64,000 nt of DNA from Cenococcum geophilum 1.58 (GCA_001692895.1 KV748189.1:442432-506431), one strand, 5' to 3'; positions 49,501 to 60,309 are shown, counted from the first letter of the stretch. Numbers and translations: made by a program. Notes: a model not told the origin generated them from the sequence alone.

Positions 49501-49810
49501 TTAGTTAGTTATCTAGTATATCCGCGTACTTTTATCTAAATAACTATCCAATTCTAGGTAACCGTTCTATTATTAATAAAGATAGAAACTTTTAAAAACG
49601 AGTTAAGTTAAATATAAGCGGCAAGTTTATAATATCCCTTAAGTAAGGGGACTTAGCGCCATATAAAATAAGCAGATCTCCATTTTTAATTAAAAAGTTA
49701 GTATTAGTCTAAGGCCTAAATACTTACTTTAGTAGAGCTAACTATTAGAAGAGGAAGGGGCGAACTAATTATGTTCCCGTATAAAAACGACAGCGTATAA
49801 AATAATAGAA
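46587..49810 (+). pseudogene. Patatin-like phospholipase, RIP-killed, near full length
   Basis: Patatin-like enzymes hydrolyse acyl groups from phospholipids with a Ser-Asp dyad. The chosen ATG gives MEKLDYSFIIKTCDN. A long N-terminal region of unknown function follows, open at 47202-47483 (ARKTFLYLLREEIIKNL, RKNREDARTLFSATHFSTFF) and 47465-47689 in a neighbouring frame. The patatin domain opens near 48.17 kb with LSINRGGIYSIIPLKLIKLI, the glycine-rich oxyanion loop. The nucleophile elbow at about 48.30 kb reads TSLG and then shifts frame, so the Ser is not intact. KVGVIASTIYDSTL-like and ARDLHP blocks follow, then the catalytic-Asp region (GPLKNNPLITIKYKVKAIF) near 49.0 kb and FLSTSAPKVSMPSLDGPYSY. 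The C-terminal tail runs to about 49.8 kb, ending in basic residues. About 1070 codons in all. Numerous TAG stops replace Gln and Trp. Confidence 0.87.
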
Positions 49811-50650
49811 ATTCTATCCGTTGTTAATTAGAGTTAAACTTAGGAGTTGATCCTATTCTGGGGTTTAACCCGCCCCCACTTATATAGTTTTATTAGCCCT
49901 TTTATATAAATATAGTAAATAATTAGCCAAGTTCCATAGGTTAAATTCTATATACCTTATTAAGCGGCTAGAGATATTATAGGGTACCGATGCTACCTTA
50001 AGGATTTCTCCACTTACGGATAATCAATAGCTTAAGTTACTATGAATAGGCGGTGGCCTTGGCCAGCATACCTAGCTACGTATATAGTAATAAATAGAAC
50101 TATAGACTAAAGGCTAGACTATTATAAAACTTGTTACTAAGGAGCCATTTTAGTAAGATCTACATTCCCTATATTAGTTAACAGTGCGTGGCTTAGAAGT
50201 GAGCTTTTAGGGCGGCTAATATTATCCGTTTATTCCCCACTAAATATATTTAAATTACGCAATTCCAAATAATAAAATAGCCTCCAACTCTAAAGTATAC
50301 TAAGCCCCTTAGTTTCCTAAACTACTAATAACCTAAGAGCTATAAATAGTAGCGTTTTTAAATGCTACTGTCTTCTTATATTTTCTATATAAGTGGCGAT
50401 AGTTGCTTAAATATATAAACACTAATCCTACTAATCGATACCTATAGATCCTCAAAACTTAGCTCCTTAGCACGTTAGCGTAAGCATAGAATAATCCCTT
50501 TTAGGTTGTTCCTATCTAACTTTACTAGGTAGATAATACTGTCGCAATAAGGCAGATAAACGAAACTTATCCATTATATCTTTCTCCCAATTTAAAATTT
50601 GCGGCTATTGACGAAAAACTATATAATACATGCAGCACCATCGAGGTATC
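49811..50650. other. Degraded DNA between patatin and coiled-coil relics
   Basis: No gene or repeat is recognised. It probably includes the patatin 3' region and the 5' part of the coiled-coil gene. Confidence 0.4.
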
Positions 50651-51115
50651 CTATAGGGAACTACTTTAGTACCGAGGTTTTAATAGTTTCTTAAATAATA
50701 GGTGCGCTACTTATAATTGAATGCTTAGAAATAAGCAACGAAAGCTTTCGGAATCCTCTAACGCTTATAATTCTCTCCTTTATTAATATAAGAAGGCGCT
50801 TTCTAACGTCTATAGTATAGCTAACAAAGTTATTAGCTTATAAGCGAAGCTTAAAAAAACTAATAAGGCCTTAAAGGCTCAATAGACAAAGGTTAAAGAT
50901 TATAAGCGTTATTTAAATAGCGATCCTACTTTTAATAAGATATGTTAGGCTTAAGTAAAACAAGGGCCTCTAAAAGAAAAGCTTAAAGCTAAGATCGCTT
51001 AGCTTAAGAAAGAGAAGATCAATATATAGCAAGAACACTAGAGGGCGTTAAATAATGCAACTGACCGAATTCTTGCTGCCTAAAAGAAGATCGAGGAACT
51101 GGAAAAGGTAAGTTA
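50650..51115 (+). pseudogene. Coiled-coil protein relic, related to the 63-64-kb relic
   Basis: A plus-strand frame of about 150 codons reads as Lys/Glu/Ala-rich heptad sequence: KALSNVYSIANKVISLQ-like, AKLKKTNKALKAQ, LKEKLKAKIA, LKKEKINI, then ALNNATDRILAA and KKIEELEK at 51.05-51.11 kb. The last part matches ALRNAADRIIANQ and KIKELE on the minus strand at 63.93-64.0 kb, so the two are members of one family. Stops are TAG at Gln positions. No catalytic domain is seen. It lies about 840 bp after the patatin relic on the same strand. Confidence 0.6.
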
Positions 51116-51675
51116 TAAGTTAGCCCGGACCTAGATAGTCTCTCCTTATATTAAAACGCAATAGAGTCCTTCCTAGGACAAATAAGAGCCTAACTTATAG
51201 TACTATAATATCCAAGTAAAGAGTTAAACGCGCTCTTATTTGAGCATTCTTAATATAGCTTGATTTTCGGAACTTGCTCTATTATTATTTAATTCGCTTT
51301 AATTTTTTGCTAGTCTAGTATTTTTATATTAGGTAGAACTATTTAATTATCTTTAACTATACGCCGAATCTAATTTTCGAGCCCTCTAATAGTAAATGTC
51401 TTAGCCTTTACTATACTTACCTCTATAGAGCGGTCGAAGGAAATATATTAGATAAATGATATTTGTAAAAAAGATATAGTAGGTTTAAGCTTACCAAAAC
51501 TAAGGTTCGCCTAGCTCGGCTAGGTTATATTCTATAGGTATTTAAATATCCTAGGATATTAAAAGGCTCTACTAAGTGATTAACTATCTCTAGGAGGAAC
51601 TAACACCAAGGACCGTCATTTAAGTAGCTAGTTATAATTACACTAGTACGAAGGAAACTTAGGCTTCCACTAGAA
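51116..51675. other. Degraded DNA, possible C-terminal part of the coiled-coil relic
   Basis: Plus-strand stretches remain partly readable (near 51.5 kb) but without a recognised domain. The right end adjoins the 3' end of the MFS relic on the other strand. Confidence 0.35.
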
Positions 51676-51679
51676 CCAA

Positions 51680-53543
51680 TCCTTTTACTTCTACCTTATA
51701 TTACCTCGACCCCGGCAGTACTGCCCCTCGGTCTAATATCAAACACAAATTCCTAATCTATGTCCACGCCTCTCTCTAGTGATCTTTTCTTTATAAAAAG
51801 GCTAGCTATAAATACAATACCTAATAGCACACACATTATTACCTAAAGCACTCTTAAACTATCCATATAAGCCATAACTAACTCCCTTTTTATACTATCC
51901 TCCTCTATTAACATCCGCCTAATTACCTCTACTAACGTACTTATATCCCTACTTAATTACGCTGCTTTTTAAGCGAAATCAGGATATATTAACAAATGCT
52001 TTTTAACTTTATTTTGAAAGATAACGCCTATAACACCTACCCCTAATATTTAGCCAAAACTGCGGAAGAATAAGTAGAGTGCTGCAATAAAAGGCATATC
52101 TCGACTACTTACCGCAGCTTAGATAGTAAAACTTATGGCTAGGTATAATATCCCAAGTCCTAGACTACTAACTAGGGAGATACTTACCTATATAACAGTT
52201 ATAGTGTCCGCTTTAAGTAAGGCAAGTAAGCTACTACTAATAGTGGTAAGGAGCCATCTAATCTATATTGCCTAGCGGTAATAGCCACTACAAGTGATAA
52301 AAAGCCTAATAATGGCGGTAGCGGGGCCAATAGTAAAAGTTTAGGGGAATAATGCAATTCCCGCAGAAATTAGTAAGAACCCTTTAGCTACCTTAAAATA
52401 TAGTAGCTGGCAGTATATTAGGTCCCGGGCCACTATAGGTATAGAGGGAAAGCTTACTATATAGTAGAGAACTAACAACAGAAATATGCTATAAATAATT
52501 ATAGTAAAGTAAGTTATAAGGGATATAGAATCTCTAAACATGCTGCTATAGAGTATTGGTTTATATAACATATATTTTAACCAAAGAATAAAACTAAGGA
52601 AGCCGAATACGCTTAGTATAAGAGGAACTACCGTTCTCTAATAATACTATAGGTATATTATACTACCCTAAGAGAGTTAGCGTTTATGTATAGCTACTAA
52701 CTTTAAAGCATTTATGCTCACCTAAGTAATAGGAATAAGGAGGGCCGTTATAGAAGTAATAAAGATAAATAATCCCACCCAATCTGTTTGCCTAATTTTA
52801 TTACTAATTTTACCGTCTTTAGGTTTAAATTTTAGAAAGAATAGTATTATTAAGAAAGAGATTAGATAAAATGGGATATTAAGCCAAAATATCCATCTCT
52901 ACAATTTTGTTAGAACTTGGCGGGTATTATTAAATGGTGTATAGCCTTACCTAAGAAACCTCCTCCGCTAGTAAACCTCTAAGTATAGGGCCTATTACAT
53001 TACCAAATGCCCATATTATAGTAATTAGCCCGAACCATTTTCCTCTCTCTTTTAGCCTCACTATATTAGTAATAATAACATAGGTTAAAGCAGAGATACC
53101 TCCTCCGCTAACACCTTAAATCGAGCGGCTAATAAGTATTGACGTAAAGTTGCTAGGAATAGCGGTAATAATAGCTCTAATAGTAAAAAGGGTTAAAGCT
53201 AGTAGAAGCACTAGTTTCTAACCAAATATATTAGATAAGGAGGTAAAGGTAGGCTAAAAAACAGTAGAAGTAAGTAGGAATGATATCCCAGCCCAAAAAG
53301 CTTTAATACTAGAGGTATAAAGATTTTCAGCTATAATCTAATACGTATTAGGATTAGACCGTATTTAGTAGAGAAAAAAAAACTTACTAGTAAAGCTACT
53401 ACTAAAGAGGTAGTAGTAAGAGCATATATAAGGTTAATAAGGGAGAGACAGCCAAAGGCGGCATAAAATCTCCATCCACAACTAGTTAAGGGTTAGATAG
53501 TATTAAGCTAAGAAATCTATTAAGTGGTATAGTTAAAAGACAT
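51680..53543 (-). pseudogene. MFS multidrug-type transporter, RIP-killed
   Basis: Major facilitator proteins of this fungal drug:H+ antiporter type export toxins or metabolites across the plasma membrane. The chosen ATG (53543) is followed by a cytosolic N-terminus and the first membrane block with RFYAAFGCLSLINLIYALTT. A frame change lies near 53.3 kb, and a block with KLFGLGYHSYLL and ATLRQYLLAARFKVL follows in another frame. The second half has an open 76-codon run at 52571-52341 (MFRDSISLITYFTIIIYSIF, LLVLYYI) and then IIGFLITCSGYYR and FFRSFG with GVGVIGVIFQNKV near 52.0 kb. The C-terminal block MAYMDSLRVL lies near 51.87 kb. About 620 codons of span suit a 12-14-helix DHA-family carrier. 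Stops and at least one shift kill it. Confidence 0.83.
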
Positions 53544-54400
53544 CTTAATCGCGATTTTCTAGTGCCTAGTGTCTTAGAAATAGGCTCTGTTATCTTTTTA
53601 AGGGTTATTAAGTATACTTTATTACTTTACTCCCTAACTTCTATATAAGAATAGTATGCTTATAGAGGATAAGAGGGCCAGTTAGGCACCCTTACATTCT
53701 AGTTATATTACGGCCGTAATAGGAATTCGAGATTTCTTAGTTATTAATTCTACTAGAAAAAGTAAAATTTCTAATTTTAATACGCATATATGGCATAGGC
53801 GGGAATCAACAAGTATACCTAATGGTTTTTACCAACATATTGGACCAACGGAGCGCAATTATACGAGGCTCTAGCATAGATCGGCTTTGGTAGGTAATAA
53901 CTTTGCGGGCCGGTCTAAATAGACTCTCGCTAGCTATAAATTTAGCACAGTTATAGAGGGTAACTAGATTGCTAATCCGCACATTTATTAGTTTCTAGTT
54001 TTTCCTGCTGCTATATTATTAACTCTATAGGCCTAGAGCTAGGGACTTCATTTTACATTTCCTAAATAATGCTCCATAAATAAAAGCTTAACCATATTAC
54101 GCGCTAGATGCTTACCGCTTACAAATAGAATCTTATAGCTTAGAGAGGGTAACTTTAATAGTAATATAATCGAGATTAGGTAGAAAGAGTAGTAGGCGGG
54201 TAATATTAAAATTAAAGGCAATGCAGCAGTATTACAAGAGCTTAGCCGTTTTACTATACCCTAAAGTGCTTATATAAGGGATCTCACTCGCCTAGATCTA
54301 TTAATTAAACTCTTGCATAATAATTGACGAACTTAAGCCCCGGCGCTTGCAAGTAAGCTAACGCGGGATGCGACCTATACCACCCCACTAGTTAAACGGC
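53544..54400. other. Degraded DNA upstream of the MFS relic
   Basis: It probably includes the former MFS promoter. No gene, RNA or terminal repeat is recognised. Confidence 0.4.
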
Positions 54401-54404
54401 CTTG

Positions 54405-54545
54405 CTAGCGTTATACTATAACCTAGATACTATAAACCAGACACTATAAACTAAACACTAGGAACCTAATACCGAGCGCTATACTAGTTAATCGGCCTTT
54501 TAGCGCTATACTAGAAATCAGATACTATAAATTAGACGCCATATA
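54405..54545. repeat. Short repeats of 'atactataaaccaga' and 'gcgctatactag'
   Basis: Two short motifs alternate: 'actataaaccagacactata' with variants, and 'gcgttatactataa' or 'gcgctatactagtt'. The first motif recurs at about 58965-59000 and within the inverted repeat at 58732-58805. It may be a decayed tandem repeat shared by several sites. Confidence 0.5.
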
Positions 54546-54559
54546 CTACACCATCCTAG

Positions 54560-54708
54560 CGCATTCGGTTAAAAGCGCGCATTAATCTTAGTAATCATTT
54601 ATACCTTTTAAAGTAATACGCACGGCCATTTAATATATTTTTACCTTTTTTTTAGGTAAAAATCTACGTATTTTAATTAGCGTTAATATACGCTTTTAAC
54701 CGGATGCG
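54560..54708. mobile_element. MITE with about 26-bp terminal inverted repeats
   Basis: The left end 'cgcattcggttaaaagcg' pairs with the right end, which reads cgcatccggttaaaagcg on the other strand; pairing continues with 'attaa' about 5 bp farther in and in the interior around 'taaaaatctacg'. Size is 149 bp and it is noncoding. A TA flanks the left side, and a TA follows within 5 bp at the right, which would suit a Tc1/mariner or Fot1 relative that inserts at TA, but the outermost bases differ. The termini differ mainly by transitions. Confidence 0.8.
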
Positions 54709-54879
54709 GGGTATACTAAGGTCGAACTTTACGCAAGACATTTTACTAAACAATTAGGATTTTGCACCCCTAATACCCTACTTTTACTATACCGTAGATC
54801 TACATTAGCTAGATATATCTAGATACCCATATTATAAAAAGTACGGAAATATTATATTTTATTACAAGTATTATAGGCT

Positions 54880-55400
54880 AAAATTACCTAGCGTAGAGGC
54901 ACTCTATAAAAACGCTTCTAGATTAATACTATGTAGGGCAAATTAATTTATAGCCGTATAAATGTAAACTCTATATACTATAACACGAGAAAGTTTATTA
55001 AGGACGTTGGATTTTATAAGCTACCCTCTACTAAAGCTAAGAATTCTTATATTATATGGTATTTTCCAATTCTATATTCTAAATAATAAAAGCTAAATAA
55101 ACACTTAGTAGGTTATACGTAGTCGCCAGACTGGTTTTAAATAAGACCTGTCGTCTTACCCAAAATATTTAGAATAGCTTACTTCTTTATTAGTATCCTA
55201 GGGGTCTCGAGTTACTCTATACTTAATACTATAGTACCTCTACCAATTACCTTATAGCTAGTAGATGCATTCGAGACGATAGAGGTAGTTATTTATTACG
55301 GTGGGCATCACATACCTAGTTAAGATTGTGCAGCAGTTTTTATTAAAATATGTGGGGGTATAGTCGCAGGATGGTATAATGTCTCAGGTTTATAGTCCGC
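54880..55400 (+). pseudogene. Possible FSH1-type serine hydrolase fragment
   Basis: The first part (54980-55100) matches the dispersed repeat at 30.6 kb (IKDVGFYKLPSTKAKNSYII). From about 55.2 kb the plus strand reads NTIVPLPITL, then LVDAFETIEVVIYYGGHHIP, like the C-terminal half of FSH1-family (DUF341) serine hydrolases with the catalytic-Asp segment, and then the conserved His in GGHHIP. The N-terminal nucleophile motif is not seen. A few stops interrupt it. It could instead be another alpha/beta hydrolase. Confidence 0.45.
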
Positions 55401-57222
55401 TTCTTTATCTCTTTCCCACTCTGTAAGAGTTGTCTTCTATCGTCTTTAAGAGATATAGGTTTTAGTATATCGCCGACAGTAACTATAGAAAATTAAATTG
55501 GGGTGCTATAAGGCTTTATTTAATATCTAATATACTAAATTTATTAGCTAATTTGCTCTCCATCCCATCCTTCTAATCCGCCCTTCTTTATTAACTGTAA
55601 CACTAAAGATCTATTAATGCACCTAAACTATTCGACTTACTTTAAAGAACGTACCAATTATTATTTATAAATTGATAACTCCAATACTTATAAAGTAACT
55701 ATCCTTTAGTACTAAGGAATATATTAGGAAGCTATTAATCTTTCTACATAACTCTATATAGCTTATCTCCTTTAATAGGGTAAATAAATTCCCTAAATAG
55801 GATATACAAAGTTGAGTCTGGATTAGAGTACGAGCGGATTTTATATATTTTGTGAAGAATATTTATACCTAGTCGGTTCCCAAGTAAGCAGTTTCTAGTA
55901 ATAACCCTTTCCTCCTATCGAATAAGATAGGACATACCACTATTCTTCCAAAATTTTACAATTTCCTTAGCCTTTAAGAGTAGTGGCATTTGCTATAAAG
56001 TAGGTAAGCCCTCCCTATAATATAGGATAAGTTTTATAGGCCATTTTTAGGGTTATTAGGGTCTTACTAGGGTTGTTTGTCAATCTTGGAATTACTATCT
56101 ATAATCTTTGGATTAAAAAGTTAAAAGTTAAGCAGTAAGCTCTAGACTATAACTTATATAGTAAAATATACTAAGGAAAACCTAGCCCTATACCAGTGAT
56201 TGACATAAAGCTAAAGCGGGATACTATCCTTCTTTTCTTATTACAAAAATAATTCGCTTAGCCTGTAGCAATAAACAGCCCTACTATATTCTCAACCTCC
56301 CTCCTAAACTTCGCTTATAGATTTACTAATTCTGCTTTAAATAAGCCTATCTGATTTAAGTAAGAGCTACTAACCGCTTTTCGTCATCGAATATCCTAAT
56401 TGCCCTTTTGCGGACATATAAAATTATTTACACAGAAGCTGCTAATGTCCTTTATTGCGAAAACTCCTATTATATATTAATTTCACACCTATTATTATTA
56501 GGCAATAGTTATATAGTTAACTTTGAATTTTTGTAATACGTAAGATCCTTATATCTTATTGTGGATTTTTAAACATTTATACTATAGATCAACACAATTG
56601 TTATAGCCTTAGAAAAGGGCCGGAGACTTAATTACTTTATTCTATCCTTATAGGATAAGTACCTCTACACCTAGGAGGTTAAGCCTATAGTTAAGAATTT
56701 TAAGCGAGTAAAGGTTAGTAAGAAAGTTGTTATCAACATAGCTCGTTTTCGTTATTGATTACTATACTCTATAAGAATTACTAGCCCATCTTACTATACA
56801 CGGGAAGGCAGCGGGCTTGGCGAGAATTTTATATTAAATCTTCTCCAGGAGATATAAGGCAAGGTACCTCTCCGGCTATACTAGTGATCTTACTAATGGT
56901 AAGGATAGCAATATAAGAGGGATATAGCGCGACTTATCTTTAGAGCCTCTATACTATAAAATATAGAACTTTAATTTAAATAAGGTATATCTTTACCCTT
57001 AGCCTACGCCTATATTATATACACGCCTACGCATCGAATAATTTCAAGGCTTAAATATCCTACCCTTCCTAATCCTTGTCTACACAAAATAATTTCTATT
57101 CCGCTTCTCTATACTCCCCTAAAGGTATATTTAAATACTCCTAGTGTCTATATTAGGAATAGTAGTAATCTTATACTATAACTTATATATCCGCTAGGGC
57201 TTAAAGATATATTAATAAGGGT
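55401..57222. other. Degraded DNA, nothing recognised
   Basis: Six-frame reading shows only short protein-like stretches (for example around 56.6-56.75 kb plus) and no domain I can name. No terminal repeats or RNA genes are seen. Confidence 0.4.
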
Positions 57223-57588
57223 TTAATAAGATGTGCTTAAGGTATTACTACCGCTAGCTATAACCGTAGCGTCTCCTTTTCTCGCTTTTTTCTTACTTCC
57301 TCTTCTTACTTTCTTTATACTTTTTTTTCTCGCTTTCTTTATACTCTTTACTTTCTTTATTACCTTATAAGGCAAACCTAACTCTATATACTTAGCCCGT
57401 ATACCGCCTATAGTTCTTGTTATAGTTATAGACGCTATAGTTATTAATATTTCGTTAAAGAGGACGGTAATTTCAGCCGCTGTCTTGTCTTTCTTAGCAA
57501 TTGTTTTTAGGTTATTTAGGTTATCTTTACTCCACTTCATAGTAATATAAAGGACGAATGACTTATTTAAGAACATGAGCGGAGACAA
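57223..57588 (-). CDS. Small basic protein, SANT/Myb-like start, possibly intact
   Basis: The 121-codon frame is the longest intact non-repetitive one on the minus strand. The first ATG gives a hydrophobic lead, MSPLMFLNKSFVLYIT; the next ATG at 57540, MKWSKDNLNNLKTIAKKDKT, is the likelier start because W-S-K-D-N-L opens many short fungal Myb/SANT-like proteins. The middle (AAEITVLFNEILITIASITI, IGGIRAKYIELGLPYK) has the helix pattern of such a domain. The tail is a run of KKARK and KKVRR blocks, strongly basic, suggesting nuclear location and nucleic acid binding. The tail is encoded by a CT-rich tract (57280-57370). In a window this damaged, survival could mean that it was short enough to escape a stop rather than that it works. 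Confidence 0.5.
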   Translation of the reverse strand: MSPLMFLNKSFVLYITMKWSKDNLNNLKTIAKKDKTAAEITVLFNEILITIASITITRTIGGIRAKYIELGLPYKVIKKVKSIKKARKKSIKKVRRGSKKKARKGDATVIASGSNTLSTSY

Positions 57589-58025
57589 GGCGCCGGCGTT
57601 TAATTACGCAAACGTTTTATATAGTAATCTTACTCATAATTTTTATACCGGCTTGAGCCCGGCACTAACATTTCGTTATTAGTTAAACTTCTAGCGTTAA
57701 GCGCTTACCAGTAAGTTTAAAATGCGGGGGCCAACTTTAACTCTAGACTAGCCTTCTACGGAAGCCTATCTAGAGCTATTACATTTAATACCAGCCCTTC
57801 TATAAACTTTATCCCTTGCTTTACTTAATAAGCTAATTATAAGACCCTTGCCCTAAGGCTCTAAGGTTACCCTTACTTACTTATAGACCAATTGTTAGTA
57901 AAGGATATAACACTATAATAGCTACTAAAGAGAACTTAACATACCTGGTATTAAAGCAATGTTGTCTATAAGTGTGGCATAGCATTAAGAATATTATTTA
58001 AATCTCTATAATCTTTACTATATCA
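57589..58025. other. Degraded DNA, nothing recognised
   Basis: The first 150 bp would be the upstream region of the small basic protein; no clear TATA box can be separated from the AT-rich background. A GC-richer patch lies around 57.64-57.74 kb. Confidence 0.4.
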
Positions 58026-58029
58026 CATT

Positions 58030-58440
58030 TCGCTATTATTCTATATTTAAAGAGTTACACCTTATTTTTTTATAGCTATGCTAGGTACGCTATAGGATGA
58101 CTATAAGGTAGCTATCCTTATTTACCTCTCTTTAAAAGGAACGAAACTAGAAATATATAAAGAATTCCTTCCTTGCCGTACCCTTATAGCAGTTTGATGC
58201 AAATAGCGCGACCTAAAAAAACCTGAATATAATCTATACAACATCGATATAAGGTTGTAGAAAGACGACAGAGTGGAGGAATATATTGATTCTCTAGACC
58301 TTACAGAGGAACAACTCGCTTAACTCTATGAAATGGACCCAGATATAAGAACTGTAGCCCACCTACACTAATCTAGAGATTTACTAAGCTTTCGTAGGGT
58401 TAAAGCTTCTAAGCTTATACCACAGATACTTCTAAGCTTT
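58030..58440 (+). pseudogene. Unrecognised charged protein relic
   Basis: A plus-strand frame of about 135 codons with few stops reads AILIYLSLKGTKLEIYKEFL, then YNLYNIDIRL, KDDRVEEYIDSLDLTEEQLA, YEMDPDIRTVAHLH and SRDLLSFRRVKASKLIP. The acidic, helical middle part is unlike random AT-rich DNA. It may be a nuclear regulatory protein, which is only a guess from composition. The family is unknown to me. Confidence 0.45.
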
Positions 58441-59778
58441 TATTATTAGTCAAAAGGCATTATTATTAGTAGTGTAATTGGTCTAGTTAGAGCTAAATTT
58501 AACCTCTAAACCGAACTAGTCTAACTAATCCAACCAGATACTTACCTAATTAGGCCTAAAATACTATTTTCTATTACTAAGTAGTTCTTATTTAAAGGCG
58601 CGTTTAGAACTTAATTAGTTATTATATAGTTTATTATTACAAAGAAATATAATATTTTGCTATATACGTGGCCTAAACTACACACCATGGACTTAATAGC
58701 ATAAAGTAGCAGCTTTAAACTATTTAAAGGAGGCGCTATAAATCGGATACCATCTGGCTTTAACTGCTTTTAGAGTTAAGTTAAATAGTATCTAATTTAT
58801 AGTACCTAGTTTAACTAAAATAAGTCGTGGAGCTATAGGGTTATAATATAGTTTAACTAAAATATTTTCGGAGTTGCTGCTTTAGGCTATAGTTTCTATA
58901 TTATAGACCTAAGGCTATAGACCTAAAAATACGGAGCTAATACTATATATAGACCCACTTTACCATAAACCAGATACTATAAATTAGATACTATAAAGCC
59001 AAATAGGGTAAGTAAATCTCTAAAACTAAGTACTTATTATTCTATAATCTTATAGTAGGTAAATAGGACTTACTCTACTTTCTAATTTTTATACACCTAA
59101 TTGACAATATAGACCCTTTATAGCGCTACCCTTAGGCTTAATCAAAACGCAAGTAAGCATGCAACGTATATAGGCAGCGAAAAGTAAGTCCTCCCAATTG
59201 CATATTAAATTAATTTATCCTTTGCTCTCGCTAATCCTTTAAGGTCCGCTATGATTTTAAAGAAAATAGCTGCTTGAATTACTCCAAAGACTCTAAGCTT
59301 TGCACCTTCGATCTTGGAGTTAAGCTACATTAACTAACACCGAAAGTAATGCCTTTGGATTTGAGACCTATATACAATTATAAGTTGCCTACTATCTAAG
59401 AGGAGCAGGCGAATAGGGAATTGTTAACTGAGGCTGGTATAGAAATCCCTTACGATAGGGTTTAACGCAGGGGCCACATATCTCAGATCCAAACTTTTAA
59501 AAACTGGGAGAATTATACAACCTCAAGGTACTACTATAATATCTCTATACTCAACATATTTAACCTATAGCTTTCTACACTATAGTATAGAAAACCGAAA
59601 TAAGAGTAGTATAGTATACTAGAGGACGGATAAATATAAGACAACTAATATTTACTTATTTTAACACTATTATTATAAATAGGCCGCTACAGAAGTGCTA
59701 GTTTATAATATAAAAACCTTAAGGCAAATATCTAAAGCTACTAAATCCGTCTAAACCAAATTAATAACTAGAAGAAGA
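58441..59778. other. Degraded DNA around an inverted repeat
   Basis: Apart from the inverted repeat at 58732-58805 and short 'atactataaa' motifs near 58.97 kb, no gene or RNA is seen. A second weak inverted repeat around 'ggtctagttagagc' lies at 58478-58545. Confidence 0.4.
58732..58805. repeat. Imperfect inverted repeat, about 34-bp arms
   Basis: The left arm 'ggcgctataaatcggatacc' and on to 58767 pairs with 58771-58805, which reads ggtactataaattagatact on the other strand. Nearly all mismatches are C/T or G/A, as expected if RIP hit each arm separately after the palindrome formed. The unit recalls the motif at 54.4-54.5 kb and 58.97 kb. It may be the remnant of a foldback element or MITE. 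Confidence 0.7.
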
Positions 59779-60045
59779 GTTCTTCTATTTATTAGCAATA
59801 AAGTAGGTAGCTATACTAGGTTAAACTTATATTATAGCCTATCCCGCTAGGCGAGCAGGGTATGCTTAGAAACTAAATATTTAGACTAAGCAAACCTAAT
59901 AAAACGGTGTTGCCTATATAGTTCTTCTACCTATTAGCAATAAAGTGGGCAGCTATACTAAACTAAACTTACGTTATAATATATGCTGGGTAAGGAGGGT
60001 ACGCTTAAAAACTAGACATTTGGGCAACCTAATATAATAGTGTTT
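59779..60045. repeat. Tandem duplication, 142-bp period, two copies
   Basis: Copy A (59779-59911) and copy B (59921-60045) share 'ttagcaataaagt', 'agctatact' and 'aaacctaat'-type words in the same order, with numerous transitions. They are separated by 9 bp of unrelated DNA. Divergence is mostly RIP-like, so the duplication predates the damage. It is noncoding as far as I can see. Confidence 0.8.
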
Positions 60046-60309
60046 ATAGCGGAATTCTACTCTTTATAATTAAGGAAATATAGAACCAGTAAATATTCTA
60101 GGCTAATGGCATTTATAATAGAGCCCTATAAGTTATTAGACGTGAATTAGATAGCTAGACTAGATTAGAACTTACCTATTAATCCATATTAAACGGAAAG
60201 GGACTCCTTATTAGTGCTATGTTCTCCTAGTAGCCAGTATTATCAACTTCATTCCTTACCTTTACCGTCTTCTTTATTTCTTCTACTTCTATATCTATAT
60301 ATTTATTAC
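60046..60309. other. Degraded DNA, nothing recognised
   Basis: A pyrimidine-rich stretch 'tttctattagc' and neighbours near 60.24-60.31 kb precede the dispersed repeat. No gene is seen. Confidence 0.35.
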
